Shown: one piece after another, positions 1-6,360 of the stretch
Position numbering within the stretch: position 1 is the first letter of the stretch
Layout: each line of letters opens with the position of its first letter
The notes under the pieces: model-generated
Told to the model about the DNA's origin: nothing
Seen by the model: only the letters and a program-made list of their open reading frames with translations
The model's database searches: none
Translations under genes and position numbers: made by a program
From: Chthoniobacterales bacterium
GTDB taxonomy: Bacteria; Verrucomicrobiota; Verrucomicrobiia; Chthoniobacterales; UBA10450
Length of the DNA: 7,688 bases
Assembly: GCA_013695925.1 (NCBI GenBank)
Contig: JACCZO010000301.1
Coordinates: 1 to 7,688, forward strand
Direction of reading: 5' to 3'

Positions 1-275
1 GTGCGATCGGCTTTGCCCGGGTGGCGGTCTGGGCGCAATTTTCCGACGTCTACGGGCCGCACTACCTCCTGATTGCGATCACGGTCGGGCTTTCGCTTCT
101 CGGGGTGGTGATGTGGGGCTCGCTCTCCGGCTCGATGCTGCCGTTTTTGCTCCGGCGGATGGGAGCCGACCCGGCGACCTCGTCAGCGCCGTTTGTCGCA
201 ACGATGGTCGATGTCACCGGATTGGTGATCTATTTCAGCATCGCGATTTATTTCCTGAGCGGCTCGATGCTCTAG
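1..275 (+). CDS. mgtE: MgtE-family magnesium transporter, C-terminal fragment
   Basis: This is the last ~90 residues of an MgtE Mg2+ channel/transporter, a homodimeric inner-membrane protein that imports Mg2+. The 5' part lies left of the window and the frame is open from base 3. Two membrane segments are visible: one around LLIAITVGLSLLGVVMW, and the terminal one after PFVATMVDVTG. The strings GSMLPFLLRRMGADPA and PFVATMVDVTGLVIYFS are the hallmark of the MgtE transmembrane domain (PF01769). The Asp of DVTG lies about 20 residues from the C terminus, where the pore Mg2+-binding Asp sits in the family (D432 of the Thermus protein, from memory). The C terminus is complete (TAG at 273-275). The usual N-terminal and CBS regulatory domains cannot be seen here. 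The next gene converges on it with only 7 nt between stops, so there is no room for a separate terminator. Confidence 0.93.
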   Translation, partial: AIGFARVAVWAQFSDVYGPHYLLIAITVGLSLLGVVMWGSLSGSMLPFLLRRMGADPATSSAPFVATMVDVTGLVIYFSIAIYFLSGSML

Positions 276-281
276 GGGTTC

Positions 282-288
282 GTTAGGC
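282..288 (+). repeat. GTTAGGC word 1
   Basis: TCGTTAGGC context. On the gene strand it reads GCC TAA C, so it supplies the last Ala codon and the stop of the oxidoreductase-like gene. Confidence 0.7.
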
Positions 289-1329
289 GGCGGGGCCGAT
301 TTCGACCCATTCCTTGCGCGCGCGCGAATCCGCCACCGCCTGTACGACGCGCATGTAGCGCACGCCATCCTCGAAGTCGGGATGGGGATTGATCCGGCCG
401 CGCGATTTCACGGCCGCAATGAAGTCGTCTTCCACATGCCAGTTGGTTTCCATATCGGGCGTCAATTCGACCACGTGCAAGGCGCGGTCCCCGATCCGGG
501 CGGCGTGCACTACGTCCGCGCCAAAATCGTAAGTCAACGTCCCCAAGTCGCCATAAACCTCCAATCGATCCGCCGGCGCATGCGCATCCACCCCACTGAA
601 TTCGAGCACGCCCTCCATCCCGTTGGCAAACCTGCAGAGAACAGTCAGCAGGTCGGGGACAATGACGTCGTACCCCTGGCGTAGCGGCTGAAGAATCCTG
701 CCCCGGGCAAAGACGCCGGTGATTTCGCCAAACCAATGCTGCAAAACCTCGGCGTAAATCCCGAGGGTCAGCACATTGAGTCCGCTCATCTCGATCTTCT
801 GGCGCCAATGGGCAGGCGAATCCGGATCGAGAAACGCGCTGTTCAAGCTTTGCAGCCGCAAATGATGTGGCCGACCGATTACCTCCTCCGCGAGCAGCTT
901 TTGCACGAGCAGATCGCCTCGCATCCCGTGCGGCGGCGGGCAGAGCATCGTCACCAGCTCCGGATAGCGGCGCGAGGCGGCGAGCATTTCCTCCGCCTCC
1001 GCCAGGTCCATCGCCATCCGGGCCTGACAAAAAACGTGCTTGCCCGCCTCAAGCGCTGAGAGCGTCACCGCCGAGTGCATGTAGGGCGGTGTGCCGATCC
1101 AGATAATGTCGAGCTCCGGCAAGCCTAACAATTCCGCCCAGTTCGCCATCGGGATCGCGTGCGGGGCGTTTTCGCGGCAGAACTTATCCGCGCTTTCGTA
1201 GTTGGAATTGCAGACGGCGATCAGCTCCACGTCCGAGTGGCATTGCAACGCCGGGAGGTGACGACGGCGCACAATTTCCCCCGCGCCGACTATGCCGAGC
1301 CGCAGTTTGTGGTTGTTTTTATTGGTCAT
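283..1329 (-). CDS. Gfo/Idh/MocA-family oxidoreductase-like protein lacking the usual catalytic motif
   Basis: A 348-residue protein with the two-domain build of the Gfo/Idh/MocA family (NAD(P)-dependent sugar/polyol dehydrogenases and relatives). The N-terminal Rossmann fold shows LGIVGAGEI (residues 11-19), a charged strand end near AVCNSN (38-43) and TPPYMH (80-85). The C-terminal part (from ~135) is the alpha/beta substrate domain. After GKHVFC, where active members have Glu-Lys-Pro, this one reads Gln-Ala-Arg (102-104). The usual D-x-G-x-H helix motif is replaced by GIYAEVLQHW (190-199). Both catalytic signatures are therefore missing, although the cofactor fold is kept. I recall homologues with the same QARMA string, so this is probably a subfamily rather than decay. 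I chose the ATG at 1329. A GTG at 1377 would add 16 unconvincing residues. No clear Shine-Dalgarno precedes either. The TAA stop lies inside a GTTAGGC word. The gene stands alone on its strand, and its substrate is unknown. Confidence 0.88.
   Translation of the reverse strand: MTNKNNHKLRLGIVGAGEIVRRRHLPALQCHSDVELIAVCNSNYESADKFCRENAPHAIPMANWAELLGLPELDIIWIGTPPYMHSAVTLSALEAGKHVFCQARMAMDLAEAEEMLAASRRYPELVTMLCPPPHGMRGDLLVQKLLAEEVIGRPHHLRLQSLNSAFLDPDSPAHWRQKIEMSGLNVLTLGIYAEVLQHWFGEITGVFARGRILQPLRQGYDVIVPDLLTVLCRFANGMEGVLEFSGVDAHAPADRLEVYGDLGTLTYDFGADVVHAARIGDRALHVVELTPDMETNWHVEDDFIAAVKSRGRINPHPDFEDGVRYMRVVQAVADSRARKEWVEIGPAA
1123..1129 (-). repeat. GTTAGGC word 2
   Basis: TTGTTAGGC on the minus strand, read as TTA GGC (Leu68-Gly69) in the oxidoreductase-like gene. 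TTA is an uncommon Leu codon at this GC content. Confidence 0.7.
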
Positions 1330-1442
1330 TATTGGATGCAAACGCGGCCGAATTTGTTTGGAACCGAATTTGACCACGGTTTGCGACGGCTGTTCAACTC
1401 CGAAAGTGGCGTCACAAACTCGTCAGGTTCACGTAACGAAGC

Positions 1443-1510
1443 GGTCAACGGCCCGCCTTGGTTCCCGCGTGAAGAATCGCTTGACCATCCTGGCGACCGA
1501 CGGCAGCTTA
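1443..1510. promoter_or_regulatory. possible divergent promoter region between the oxidoreductase-like gene and rpmB
   Basis: The 202-nt gap between two divergent starts (1330-1531) must hold promoters for both genes. GGTCAA at 1443-1448 (TTGACC on the minus strand) and TTGACC at 1481-1486 form an inverted pair of -35-like hexamers. The rightward one is followed after 17-18 nt by CAGCTTA, a poor -10. No good -10 is seen for the leftward one. The assignment is weak. Nothing else in this gap looks like a gene or RNA. Confidence 0.25.
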
Positions 1511-1531
1511 CGCCCCTCTCCAGCCCGGCTT

Positions 1532-1801
1532 ATGTCAAAAGTTTGCAGCATCACAGGATCGAAACCCACGCGCGGCAGCGTCATTCACCGCCGCGGTATG
1601 GCGAAGAAAAAAGGCGGCGTTGGCCGTCACGTGACCAAGAATGTGCCGCGCACGTTCAGCCCCAACCTGCGCGAACAACGCATCTGGATTCCTGAGCTGA
1701 AGAAATTCGTGCGGGTGAAAGCCACCGCGCGCGGCCTGAAGACGATCAATAAAAACGGCGCCTATGCGACGTTGAAAAAGGCCGGGTTGATCGCGGCCTA
1801 G
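1532..1801 (+). CDS. rpmB: 50S ribosomal protein L28
   Basis: An 89-residue L28 (bL28), a structural protein of the large ribosomal subunit. The N terminus MSKVCSITGSKP matches the family signature (Cys-x-x-Thr-Gly-x-x-Pro). The middle has the basic insertion RRGMAKKKGG before the conserved FSPNLREQRIW (residues 42-52). The C-terminal half (RVKATARGLKTINKNG) is typical of the family. There is only one Cys (C5), so this is the zinc-free form. The insertion resembles Chlamydia L28 from memory, which is the main reason to suspect a PVC organism. The ATG at 1532 gives the exact family N terminus, although longer in-frame starts exist upstream. No Shine-Dalgarno is evident (upstream CCAGCCCGGCTT). 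The TAG stop at 1799-1801 shares bases with the stop of the convergent gene. Confidence 0.96.
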   Translation: MSKVCSITGSKPTRGSVIHRRGMAKKKGGVGRHVTKNVPRTFSPNLREQRIWIPELKKFVRVKATARGLKTINKNGAYATLKKAGLIAA

Positions 1802-3366
1802 TCTGCCGCCGGAATCTTTTCGCTCGTTTCGCCCCCCTCGTCCGCCCGGCTCTCTTCGGCTGCTACCGGAACGTTTTCGGCTACGGCCATTGGAGCTTCC
1901 TCGCTCACCGACGGCGCAGTCTCCGCGGTCGCGGCCAGGGGCTCCCCGGATGATTCGTTAGGCGCGACCGTGGTGCCGGGCTGCCCGTTCGGACCGACAA
2001 CCTGGGCCGGAGCCGGCGGTTTCATGCGGGGCAAATCGAGCGCCCCGTCGTTGAACTCGATGACGTGGCCTTCGCCGATCAGCCAATGCAGATCGGAAGC
2101 GAGCGCCAGCTTGCGTTTCTCCGCCCCCTCAGCCGTCTCGGGCTCGTTAGGCTGAAGGTGTTCGAGCAATTGCTTGCGATTGATTCCGGGTTGGTCGCTG
2201 AGGGCCGTGAGGAGGGCGCCGACGGACGACGAAACCGAGGCACTGCCATGGGGGAAGGCCCGGGCCCGGACGGGCGAGACGAAAAGCATTCCCTTGCGAT
2301 GTCGGAAAATGTGGAGCCCGTGCTGGCGCAGGGCGCCGATGAGTTCCTGCATCATCCCGGTCGGAGACCGAAACTCTTGCGCCCAGCAATTTTCGACCAA
2401 CTTGCCTAACGACCGGTCGGGCAGGCGACGGCTCTCCACCCCATCGACGGTTAACTCCACGCTGCTTCGGAGCAGGCCGGGCAGGTAAGTCTGGCGGAAA
2501 TGGCGTTCCGTTTCGGCAGCGTTGGGAAAGGTGAGGGGCGGCTCTTCCTGAAGCGTCGTGTAGGTGGTTACGCTGCGCGCTTCTTCCTTCCAGCGCTCAA
2601 CTGCTTCCGGGTCGCTCGAGATCTCGATCTGCCGCTGGTACTCCGGAAAACTCATTCGCCGGCTGAAACGTTGCTCGTAGAGCGCGCGCAACTGCGGCTG
2701 ATAAGCGTGGTGATTGGTCGGGCCTAACAATGTCCCGCTCAAACGACAGCGCGCGACGGAGGTGAAATTGCCCTTGATCGGCTCCGACTGCGTGACCTCG
2801 GTCCGATAAAAATGATCTTTCTGGTTGAGAAAGGCGCCGTTCTCCAAAATCCGGCGATCGTTCGCCACCGGCCCGTTCTCACCCATCTGGATAAGTTCGG
2901 TTCCTTTGGACTTGAATCGGACGTTGTAGCGCTCTGGTTTGTCGAGAAACATCCGCGCGAGGGAGAAGACGGAGTAAGCGAGGTGGCCCGCTTTGATTTG
3001 CACGAGGACATTTTCCAGGACGCGCCCATCCGGCACAAAACGCACTTCCACTGCGGGCGGCGGCGCCGCCGGTGCGGTAGGTCTTTCGCCACGCCGCTCT
3101 TCGGGCGGCCGGAAGGGAGCGGGCCGCCGATCTCGGTCCCGCGGATCGCGCCCGCGCCCCTCGCCACGCGGGGAACGCGGTCCCCGATCACGCCGGTCGC
3201 CGCCTCCACCGCCACGCCGATCGCGATCGCGCCGGTCGTGCTGGCTGGGCGGCGCGTTCTCCTCTCCGGCAAAGTCGGCATAACGATTTTCCGGCGGCGT
3301 TTCTTTCACCCAGGCGGGCAAAAATTTTAGATCGAAAAGATCCGGCGCGCTCTTCTCCTCGGACAT
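1798..3366 (-). CDS. uncharacterised protein with RG/RD-rich disordered region and probable C-terminal winged helix
   Basis: A 522-residue protein that I do not recognise as a named family. Visible parts are: a short leader (1-43) with the possible binding motif FDLKFLPAWVKE; a low-complexity Arg/Asp/Gly/Pro stretch (about 44-96) resembling eukaryotic RGG or RD-rich RNA-binding tails; a structured core (about 105-370) with VPDGRVLENVLVQIKAGH, RCRLSGTLLGPTNHHAYQ and RMSFPEYQRQIE; a probable winged-helix domain (about 381-447: helices around GALLTALS and NRKQLLEHL, third helix LASDLHWLI, wing HVIEFNDGALDLP); and a disordered Ala/Glu/Pro tail. No signal peptide or membrane segment is visible, so it is cytoplasmic. 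Basic disorder plus winged helix, between ribosomal and fatty-acid genes, hints at nucleic-acid (RNA) binding; that is inference. I chose the ATG at 3366 because upstream residues to 3486 look non-coding. No Shine-Dalgarno is apparent. It overlaps the rpmB stop by 4 nt. Confidence 0.82.
   Translation of the reverse strand: MSEEKSAPDLFDLKFLPAWVKETPPENRYADFAGEENAPPSQHDRRDRDRRGGGGGDRRDRGPRSPRGEGRGRDPRDRDRRPAPFRPPEERRGERPTAPAAPPPAVEVRFVPDGRVLENVLVQIKAGHLAYSVFSLARMFLDKPERYNVRFKSKGTELIQMGENGPVANDRRILENGAFLNQKDHFYRTEVTQSEPIKGNFTSVARCRLSGTLLGPTNHHAYQPQLRALYEQRFSRRMSFPEYQRQIEISSDPEAVERWKEEARSVTTYTTLQEEPPLTFPNAAETERHFRQTYLPGLLRSSVELTVDGVESRRLPDRSLGKLVENCWAQEFRSPTGMMQELIGALRQHGLHIFRHRKGMLFVSPVRARAFPHGSASVSSSVGALLTALSDQPGINRKQLLEHLQPNEPETAEGAEKRKLALASDLHWLIGEGHVIEFNDGALDLPRMKPPAPAQVVGPNGQPGTTVAPNESSGEPLAATAETAPSVSEEAPMAVAENVPVAAEESRADEGGETSEKIPAAD
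1957..1963 (+). repeat. GTTAGGC word 3
   Basis: TCGTTAGGC. The uncharacterised gene on the minus strand reads it as CCT AAC (Pro469-Asn470), inside the disordered tail where there is little protein constraint. Confidence 0.7.
2146..2152 (+). repeat. GTTAGGC word 4
   Basis: TCGTTAGGC. Read as CCT AAC (Pro406-Asn407) within the winged-helix region of the uncharacterised gene. This is a different protein region from word 3 but the same frame. Confidence 0.7.
2404..2410 (-). repeat. GTTAGGC word 5
   Basis: TCGTTAGGC on the minus strand, read as TTA GGC (Leu320-Gly321) in the uncharacterised gene. Confidence 0.7.
2722..2728 (-). repeat. GTTAGGC word 6
   Basis: TTGTTAGGC on the minus strand, read as TTA GGC (Leu214-Gly215) in the uncharacterised gene. 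The preceding Leu codon is TTG. Confidence 0.7.
3079..3237 (-). repeat. low-complexity Arg/Asp/Gly-coding tract
   Basis: This DNA encodes residues about 44-96 of the uncharacterised protein. It is built from short degenerate repeats of CGATCG, GCGATC and CGCCGG type, coding for RD, DR, RG and RGG steps, with a Gly run (GGGGG) at residues 52-56. It looks prone to replication slippage. Its length probably varies between relatives. Confidence 0.75.
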
Positions 3367-3445
3367 AGAGTCATGTACGCCAAGGCAGACGGTTGTAAAA
3401 TCGGGAGCTGATTTCGAAACAGCCCGGACGAGCAGCGGCGGGCCG

Positions 3446-3483
3446 CAAAATAAATTGACAACGAATCCAATTATTTTAGTTGC
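3446..3483. promoter_or_regulatory. AT-rich island, probable acpP promoter (TTGACA)
   Basis: The gap between the uncharacterised gene and acpP contains an AT-rich island in an otherwise GC-rich sequence. A perfect TTGACA lies at 3455-3460 on the plus strand. The best -10-like strings are TATTTT (3472-3477, spacing only 11) and TTTAGT (3475-3480, spacing 14). Both are too close for an ideal sigma70 promoter, so the -10 is uncertain. The divergent minus-strand gene must also start from this gap, but I see no convincing hexamer pair for it. Confidence 0.4.
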
Positions 3484-3528
3484 CAACGTGTCGCGACGCC
3501 TTTAAGCCGTCACCCACAGCAGCCAACC

Positions 3529-3534
3529 AAGGAG
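3529..3534 (+). promoter_or_regulatory. Shine-Dalgarno of acpP
   Basis: AAGGAG, followed by 10 nt before the ATG at 3545. It is one of only two strong ribosome binding sites in the window, consistent with high expression of acyl carrier protein. Confidence 0.85.
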
Positions 3535-3544
3535 AAATATTTGT

Positions 3545-3799
3545 ATGTCGGATAAACCGATTGAAGAAAAAGTGAAGGACATCATCGTCGAGCAGCTCGG
3601 CGTGAATCCCGAGCAGGTCACACCCAGCGCATCGTTCATCGAGGACCTCGGGGCCGATTCGCTCGACATTGTCGAGCTAGTGATGGCCTTTGAAGAAGAA
3701 TTTTCGGTGGAAGTACCGGACGAAGACGCGGAGAAACTGCAGACCGTCGGCGACGTCGTGAAGTACATCGAAGAGAAGGCGAATAACAAGGCGGAGTAA
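3545..3799 (+). CDS. acpP: acyl carrier protein
   Basis: An 84-residue acyl carrier protein, the small acidic cytoplasmic carrier that holds growing acyl chains as thioesters on a 4'-phosphopantetheine arm during type II fatty acid synthesis. The attachment site is Ser39 in the motif GADSLD (36-41). Helix I (IEEKVKDIIVEQLGV), the loop with FIEDLGADS, and helix II (LDIVELVMAFEEEF) match the family closely, and the length is usual (about 77-85). The start is fixed by the Shine-Dalgarno at 3529. It appears monocistronic: its own AT-rich promoter region lies upstream and an intrinsic terminator downstream. The fabF/fabD genes that often flank acpP are not present in this window. Confidence 0.97.
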   Translation: MSDKPIEEKVKDIIVEQLGVNPEQVTPSASFIEDLGADSLDIVELVMAFEEEFSVEVPDEDAEKLQTVGDVVKYIEEKANNKAE

Positions 3800-3831
3800 A
3801 GCACAGCCGCCGCATCGCTGGTGCACCTAAG

Positions 3832-3858
3832 ACACGGCTTCGGCCGTGTTTTTTGTTT
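3832..3858 (+). terminator. Rho-independent terminator after acpP
   Basis: A perfect 7-bp stem, ACACGGC (3832-3838) with GCCGTGT (3843-3849), is closed by a TTCG (UUCG) tetraloop and followed by a T run (3849-3854, then TTT at 3856-3858). It lies 32 nt past the acpP stop. It ends the acpP transcript and separates it from the channel gene. Confidence 0.93.
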
Positions 3859-3899
3859 CCCCCTTTGCAGACTCCCGCCGGACGCGAGAAAATAGACCT

Positions 3900-5024
3900 G
3901 TGAACCTTCTTTGGCTGAGCGCCCCGCTCTTCGATCTCGCCGGGCATCACATCTCTATCCTCGGCGTCGCAGCCTTTGTCGGGCTGATGGCGCTCGGGCT
4001 TCTGGCCGCGAAATTCAGCCAAAGCGATCTCTTTAGGCGGTTCCTCAGCCGCTGCAAGCTGGAATCGAACTTCGTCGCCATCATCACCACGATCCTAAGC
4101 GTGGCGGTGCTCGTTTTCTTCACCGTCAACGCGATCAATGCTCTCGGCATTCCCCTCGCCTGGAGCGCGCCGCTGCCGGGCGTGCCGATCAGCCTCCTCC
4201 AGCTCTTCCTCCTGGTTGGCCTGCTGATCCTCGTCTTCTGGCTTTCCTCCCGCACGAAACGCTTTCTCTTTAACCGCTTCCTCGTCCACAGCGGGCTCGA
4301 TCGCTCACTCCAGTACGCCATCTCCCAGATCGCCTCCAACGTCGTCCTCGTCCTCGGGATTTTTATTGTCCTGCAAAACACCGGCATTCATCTCGGAGCC
4401 CTCACTTTTTTCGCGGGCGCGGTCGGCGTCGGGATCGGGTTTGGCCTGCAAAATATCACGAGCAATTTCATCAGCGGCCTCGTCATCCTGGCGGAGCGCC
4501 CGATCACGATCGGCGACCGGGTCGAGGTCGGAGGCGTCACCGGCCAGGTGCAAAAAATTCGCGCGCGCAGCACCGTCGTCGTGACCAACGACAACATCGC
4601 GACGATCGTGCCTAACCAAAAGTTCATCGAATCTCCAGTGACGAACTGGACTTATGGCGACAAACGGGTGCGCTTCCGCATTCCGGTCGGCGTGGCCTAC
4701 GGAAGCGACGTGGAATTAGTGCGACAGAAATTAATCGAGGCCGGCGAAGAAGATCCCCACACCCTGGAGGACCCCGCGCCAAGCGTTTTCTTTGTCGAGT
4801 TTGGCGACAGCTCGCTCAATTTCGAGCTGGTCGCATGGAGCAACCAGATGAGTCATCGACCCCGCCGTTACCGGAGCGATTTGAACTTCGCGATCCACAA
4901 AAAACTGCGTGAAGCCGGGATCGAGATTCCGTTCCCACAACGCGATCTCAATATCCGGAGCGGGACCCTGAAAATCGAGCGCAGCCGGGCGGAAAGCGAT
5001 CGCCCGGAAGATACGTCGAGCTAG
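3900..5024 (+). CDS. MscS-family small-conductance mechanosensitive ion channel
   Basis: A 374-residue inner-membrane channel that opens under membrane tension to release solutes in osmotic downshock. Five hydrophobic segments are visible (about 17-38, 58-80, 98-115, 138-160, 165-187), two more than E. coli MscS. The last is the Gly/Ala-rich pore helix, continuing into GFGLQNITSNFISG (180-193), the MscS signature. The beta domain follows (RPITIGDRVEVGGVTGQV, 200-217; VPNQKF, 238-243), then the cytosolic alpha/beta vestibule domain. The C-terminal IPFPQRDLNIRS is the usual family end, with a short charged tail. I chose the GTG at 3900. A GTG at 3846 lies inside the acpP terminator stem, so most of its ribosome site would be terminator. 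No good Shine-Dalgarno is present at either. Any promoter must lie in about 40 nt after the terminator T run. Confidence 0.92.
   Translation: MNLLWLSAPLFDLAGHHISILGVAAFVGLMALGLLAAKFSQSDLFRRFLSRCKLESNFVAIITTILSVAVLVFFTVNAINALGIPLAWSAPLPGVPISLLQLFLLVGLLILVFWLSSRTKRFLFNRFLVHSGLDRSLQYAISQIASNVVLVLGIFIVLQNTGIHLGALTFFAGAVGVGIGFGLQNITSNFISGLVILAERPITIGDRVEVGGVTGQVQKIRARSTVVVTNDNIATIVPNQKFIESPVTNWTYGDKRVRFRIPVGVAYGSDVELVRQKLIEAGEEDPHTLEDPAPSVFFVEFGDSSLNFELVAWSNQMSHRPRRYRSDLNFAIHKKLREAGIEIPFPQRDLNIRSGTLKIERSRAESDRPEDTSS
4610..4616 (-). repeat. GTTAGGC word 7
   Basis: TGGTTAGGC on the minus strand. The MscS gene reads it as CCT AAC (Pro238-Asn239), a position conserved as PN in MscS proteins, so protein constraint may contribute here. 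Confidence 0.6.
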
Positions 5025-5027
5025 TCC

Positions 5028-5062
5028 CGGGCGGGGCGCCCGCTTGAAATGCGCCTCGCATT
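5028..5062. other. two adjacent short hairpins after the MscS gene
   Basis: CGGGCG-GGG-CGCCCG (5028-5042) and AATGCG-CCT-CGCATT (5048-5062) are two perfect 6-bp inverted repeats with 3-nt loops, 5 nt apart, just after the channel stop. No T run follows either, so neither is a standard intrinsic terminator. They may protect the mRNA 3' end or be chance. The remaining gap to 5113 shows no clear promoter. Confidence 0.4.
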
Positions 5063-5113
5063 GGCTAGTACCTACCTATTCTCAGGACCGCGCCTTTTCT
5101 TTCTACCCGCCGC

Positions 5114-6286
5114 GTGAAGCGCCCGCTGTCTGACGATAAAGTTCAGATTCCGGAAGGCTTTGCCACGATCGTCTCCCAGCCCGAGCTGAAAAGCCGGCCC
5201 GCCTGGGAAGAAGCGTTTCGTGACCAGTGCAAGGATCACCGTTTTTACGAGCTCATCGGCACCACTCTAACGGACACTTTTGATTACCATTTCGTCGTCC
5301 TGGAGGATAACGAACACCGGGTGCGCGCGATCCAGCCGCTCTTTTTCGTCCGGCAGAACCTGACCGAAGGGATGACCGGTCCGGCCCGGTCCGCGGTCGA
5401 CCGGGTGCGGCGGAAATTTCCGCGCTTTCTGACCATGAAAACGCTCATGGTCGGGTGCACCGCGGGCGAGGGTCATCTCGGTTCGGTCCGGGCCGAGGAC
5501 GCGGCCTGGGCGGCCGAGGCGCTCCATTCCTGCCTGAAGATTTTTGCCCGCAAGTCGCGCGCGTCGCTGGTGGTGTTGAAGGATTTCCCGGCGCGTTATC
5601 GCGAGCCGCTCCGGAGTTTCTCCTGCAACGGCTACACCCGCATCGCGAGCATGCCGATGACGCGGCTCTCGCTCCATCATCGCGGTTTCGAGGAATATGT
5701 GGCCTCGTTGGGCTCGGCCACGCGCAAGAATCTCCGCCGCAAATTTCGCCAGACGGCCGCGAGCGCCCCGATCACCTTCGAGGTGATGGCCGACGCGACG
5801 CCGGTGATCGATGAAATTTACCCGCTCTACCTTCAGGTCCACGCCCGCTCGAAACTGCATTTTGAGAAACAGACTCCGGAATATTTCTGCCGTCTCGGGC
5901 GCGAAATGCCGGAACGCACCCGCTTTTTTGTCTGGCGCCAGGAGGGCAAGGCGATCGCCTTCAGTCTCTGCCTCGTCCACGACGGGACGATTTACGACGA
6001 ATATCTCGGGCTCGATTATGGCGTCGCCTTCGACCTCCATCTCTACTTCTACACCCTGCGCGACATCATCACCTGGGCGCTGGCGGAGGGCCTGCACTCC
6101 TACTGCAGCAGCCCCTTGAATTACCATCCCAAGCTCCATCTCGGTTGCGAGCTGGTCCCGCTCGACCTCTATGTCATGCACACCGCGGCCCTGGTGAACC
6201 CGATCTTTCGCCGCGCGCTCAAATTTCTCCAGCCAACCCGGCACGATCCTGTCCTCCGGCAATTTTCCAACGCCCACGAGCTTTAG
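5114..6286 (+). CDS. GNAT-fold acyltransferase, FemAB/BioF2-like (Acetyltransf_6 or DUF482 type)
   Basis: A 390-residue cytoplasmic protein with two tandem GNAT-like halves, the layout of FemAB peptidoglycan-bridge ligases and BioF2-like/DUF482 proteins. Half one (about 15-180) has DYHFVVLEDNEHRVRAIQPL (57-76), a typical beta-strand pair. Half two (about 181-355) has the strongly basic SATRKNLRRKFR (201-212), a feature of this group, then PLYLQVHARSKLHFEKQTPE, the central strands FFVWRQEGKAIAFSLCLVHD (271-290) and DEYLGLDYGVAFDLHLYFYT. The substrate cannot be read from sequence: it could be an aminoacyl-tRNA, acyl-CoA or acyl-ACP. The start is the GTG at 5114, with no Shine-Dalgarno. The two small membrane proteins downstream on the same strand, 74 nt away, suggest an envelope role. 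The stop is at 6284. Confidence 0.78.
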   Translation: MKRPLSDDKVQIPEGFATIVSQPELKSRPAWEEAFRDQCKDHRFYELIGTTLTDTFDYHFVVLEDNEHRVRAIQPLFFVRQNLTEGMTGPARSAVDRVRRKFPRFLTMKTLMVGCTAGEGHLGSVRAEDAAWAAEALHSCLKIFARKSRASLVVLKDFPARYREPLRSFSCNGYTRIASMPMTRLSLHHRGFEEYVASLGSATRKNLRRKFRQTAASAPITFEVMADATPVIDEIYPLYLQVHARSKLHFEKQTPEYFCRLGREMPERTRFFVWRQEGKAIAFSLCLVHDGTIYDEYLGLDYGVAFDLHLYFYTLRDIITWALAEGLHSYCSSPLNYHPKLHLGCELVPLDLYVMHTAALVNPIFRRALKFLQPTRHDPVLRQFSNAHEL

Positions 6287-6352
6287 ATGCCGCCCTCGGC
6301 CTGCCACTTGAGAATGCCTCTCCGCCCCGCGCCCGCTCCGGCTCATCATCTC

Positions 6353-6359
6353 GTTAGGC
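6353..6359 (+). repeat. GTTAGGC word 8
   Basis: TCGTTAGGC, the only non-coding copy. It ends 1 nt before the GTG start of the first SMR gene, where a ribosome site would be, and contains the in-frame TAG that limits that gene. Confidence 0.7.
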
Positions 6360-6360
6360 T

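Noticed and set aside
272..1059. Several open frames overlapping the oxidoreductase-like gene
   Set aside because: Arg/Ala/Pro-rich translations with no family resemblance; shadows of the real frame.
1330..1377. 16-residue N-terminal extension of the oxidoreductase-like gene from a GTG at 1377
   Set aside because: The added residues do not resemble the family N terminus. The ATG at 1329 is 10 residues before the first Rossmann strand, as expected.
1292..1531. 80-residue upstream extension of the L28 frame
   Set aside because: L28 begins exactly at MSKVC. The extension has no homology-like pattern and would overlap the divergent gene start.
3367..3486. 40-residue N-terminal extension of the uncharacterised gene
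   Set aside because: It would cover the AT-rich promoter-like island, and its translation is unlike the rest of the protein.
3846..3899. Upstream GTG start of the MscS gene
   Set aside because: The codon is within the acpP terminator stem, with the U tract in its first codons. The GTG at 3900 is more plausible.
5267..6349. Long 360-codon open frame antisense to the GNAT gene
   Set aside because: A typical GC-rich shadow frame: charged, low-complexity translation with no recognisable domain, while the plus-strand frame has clear GNAT features.
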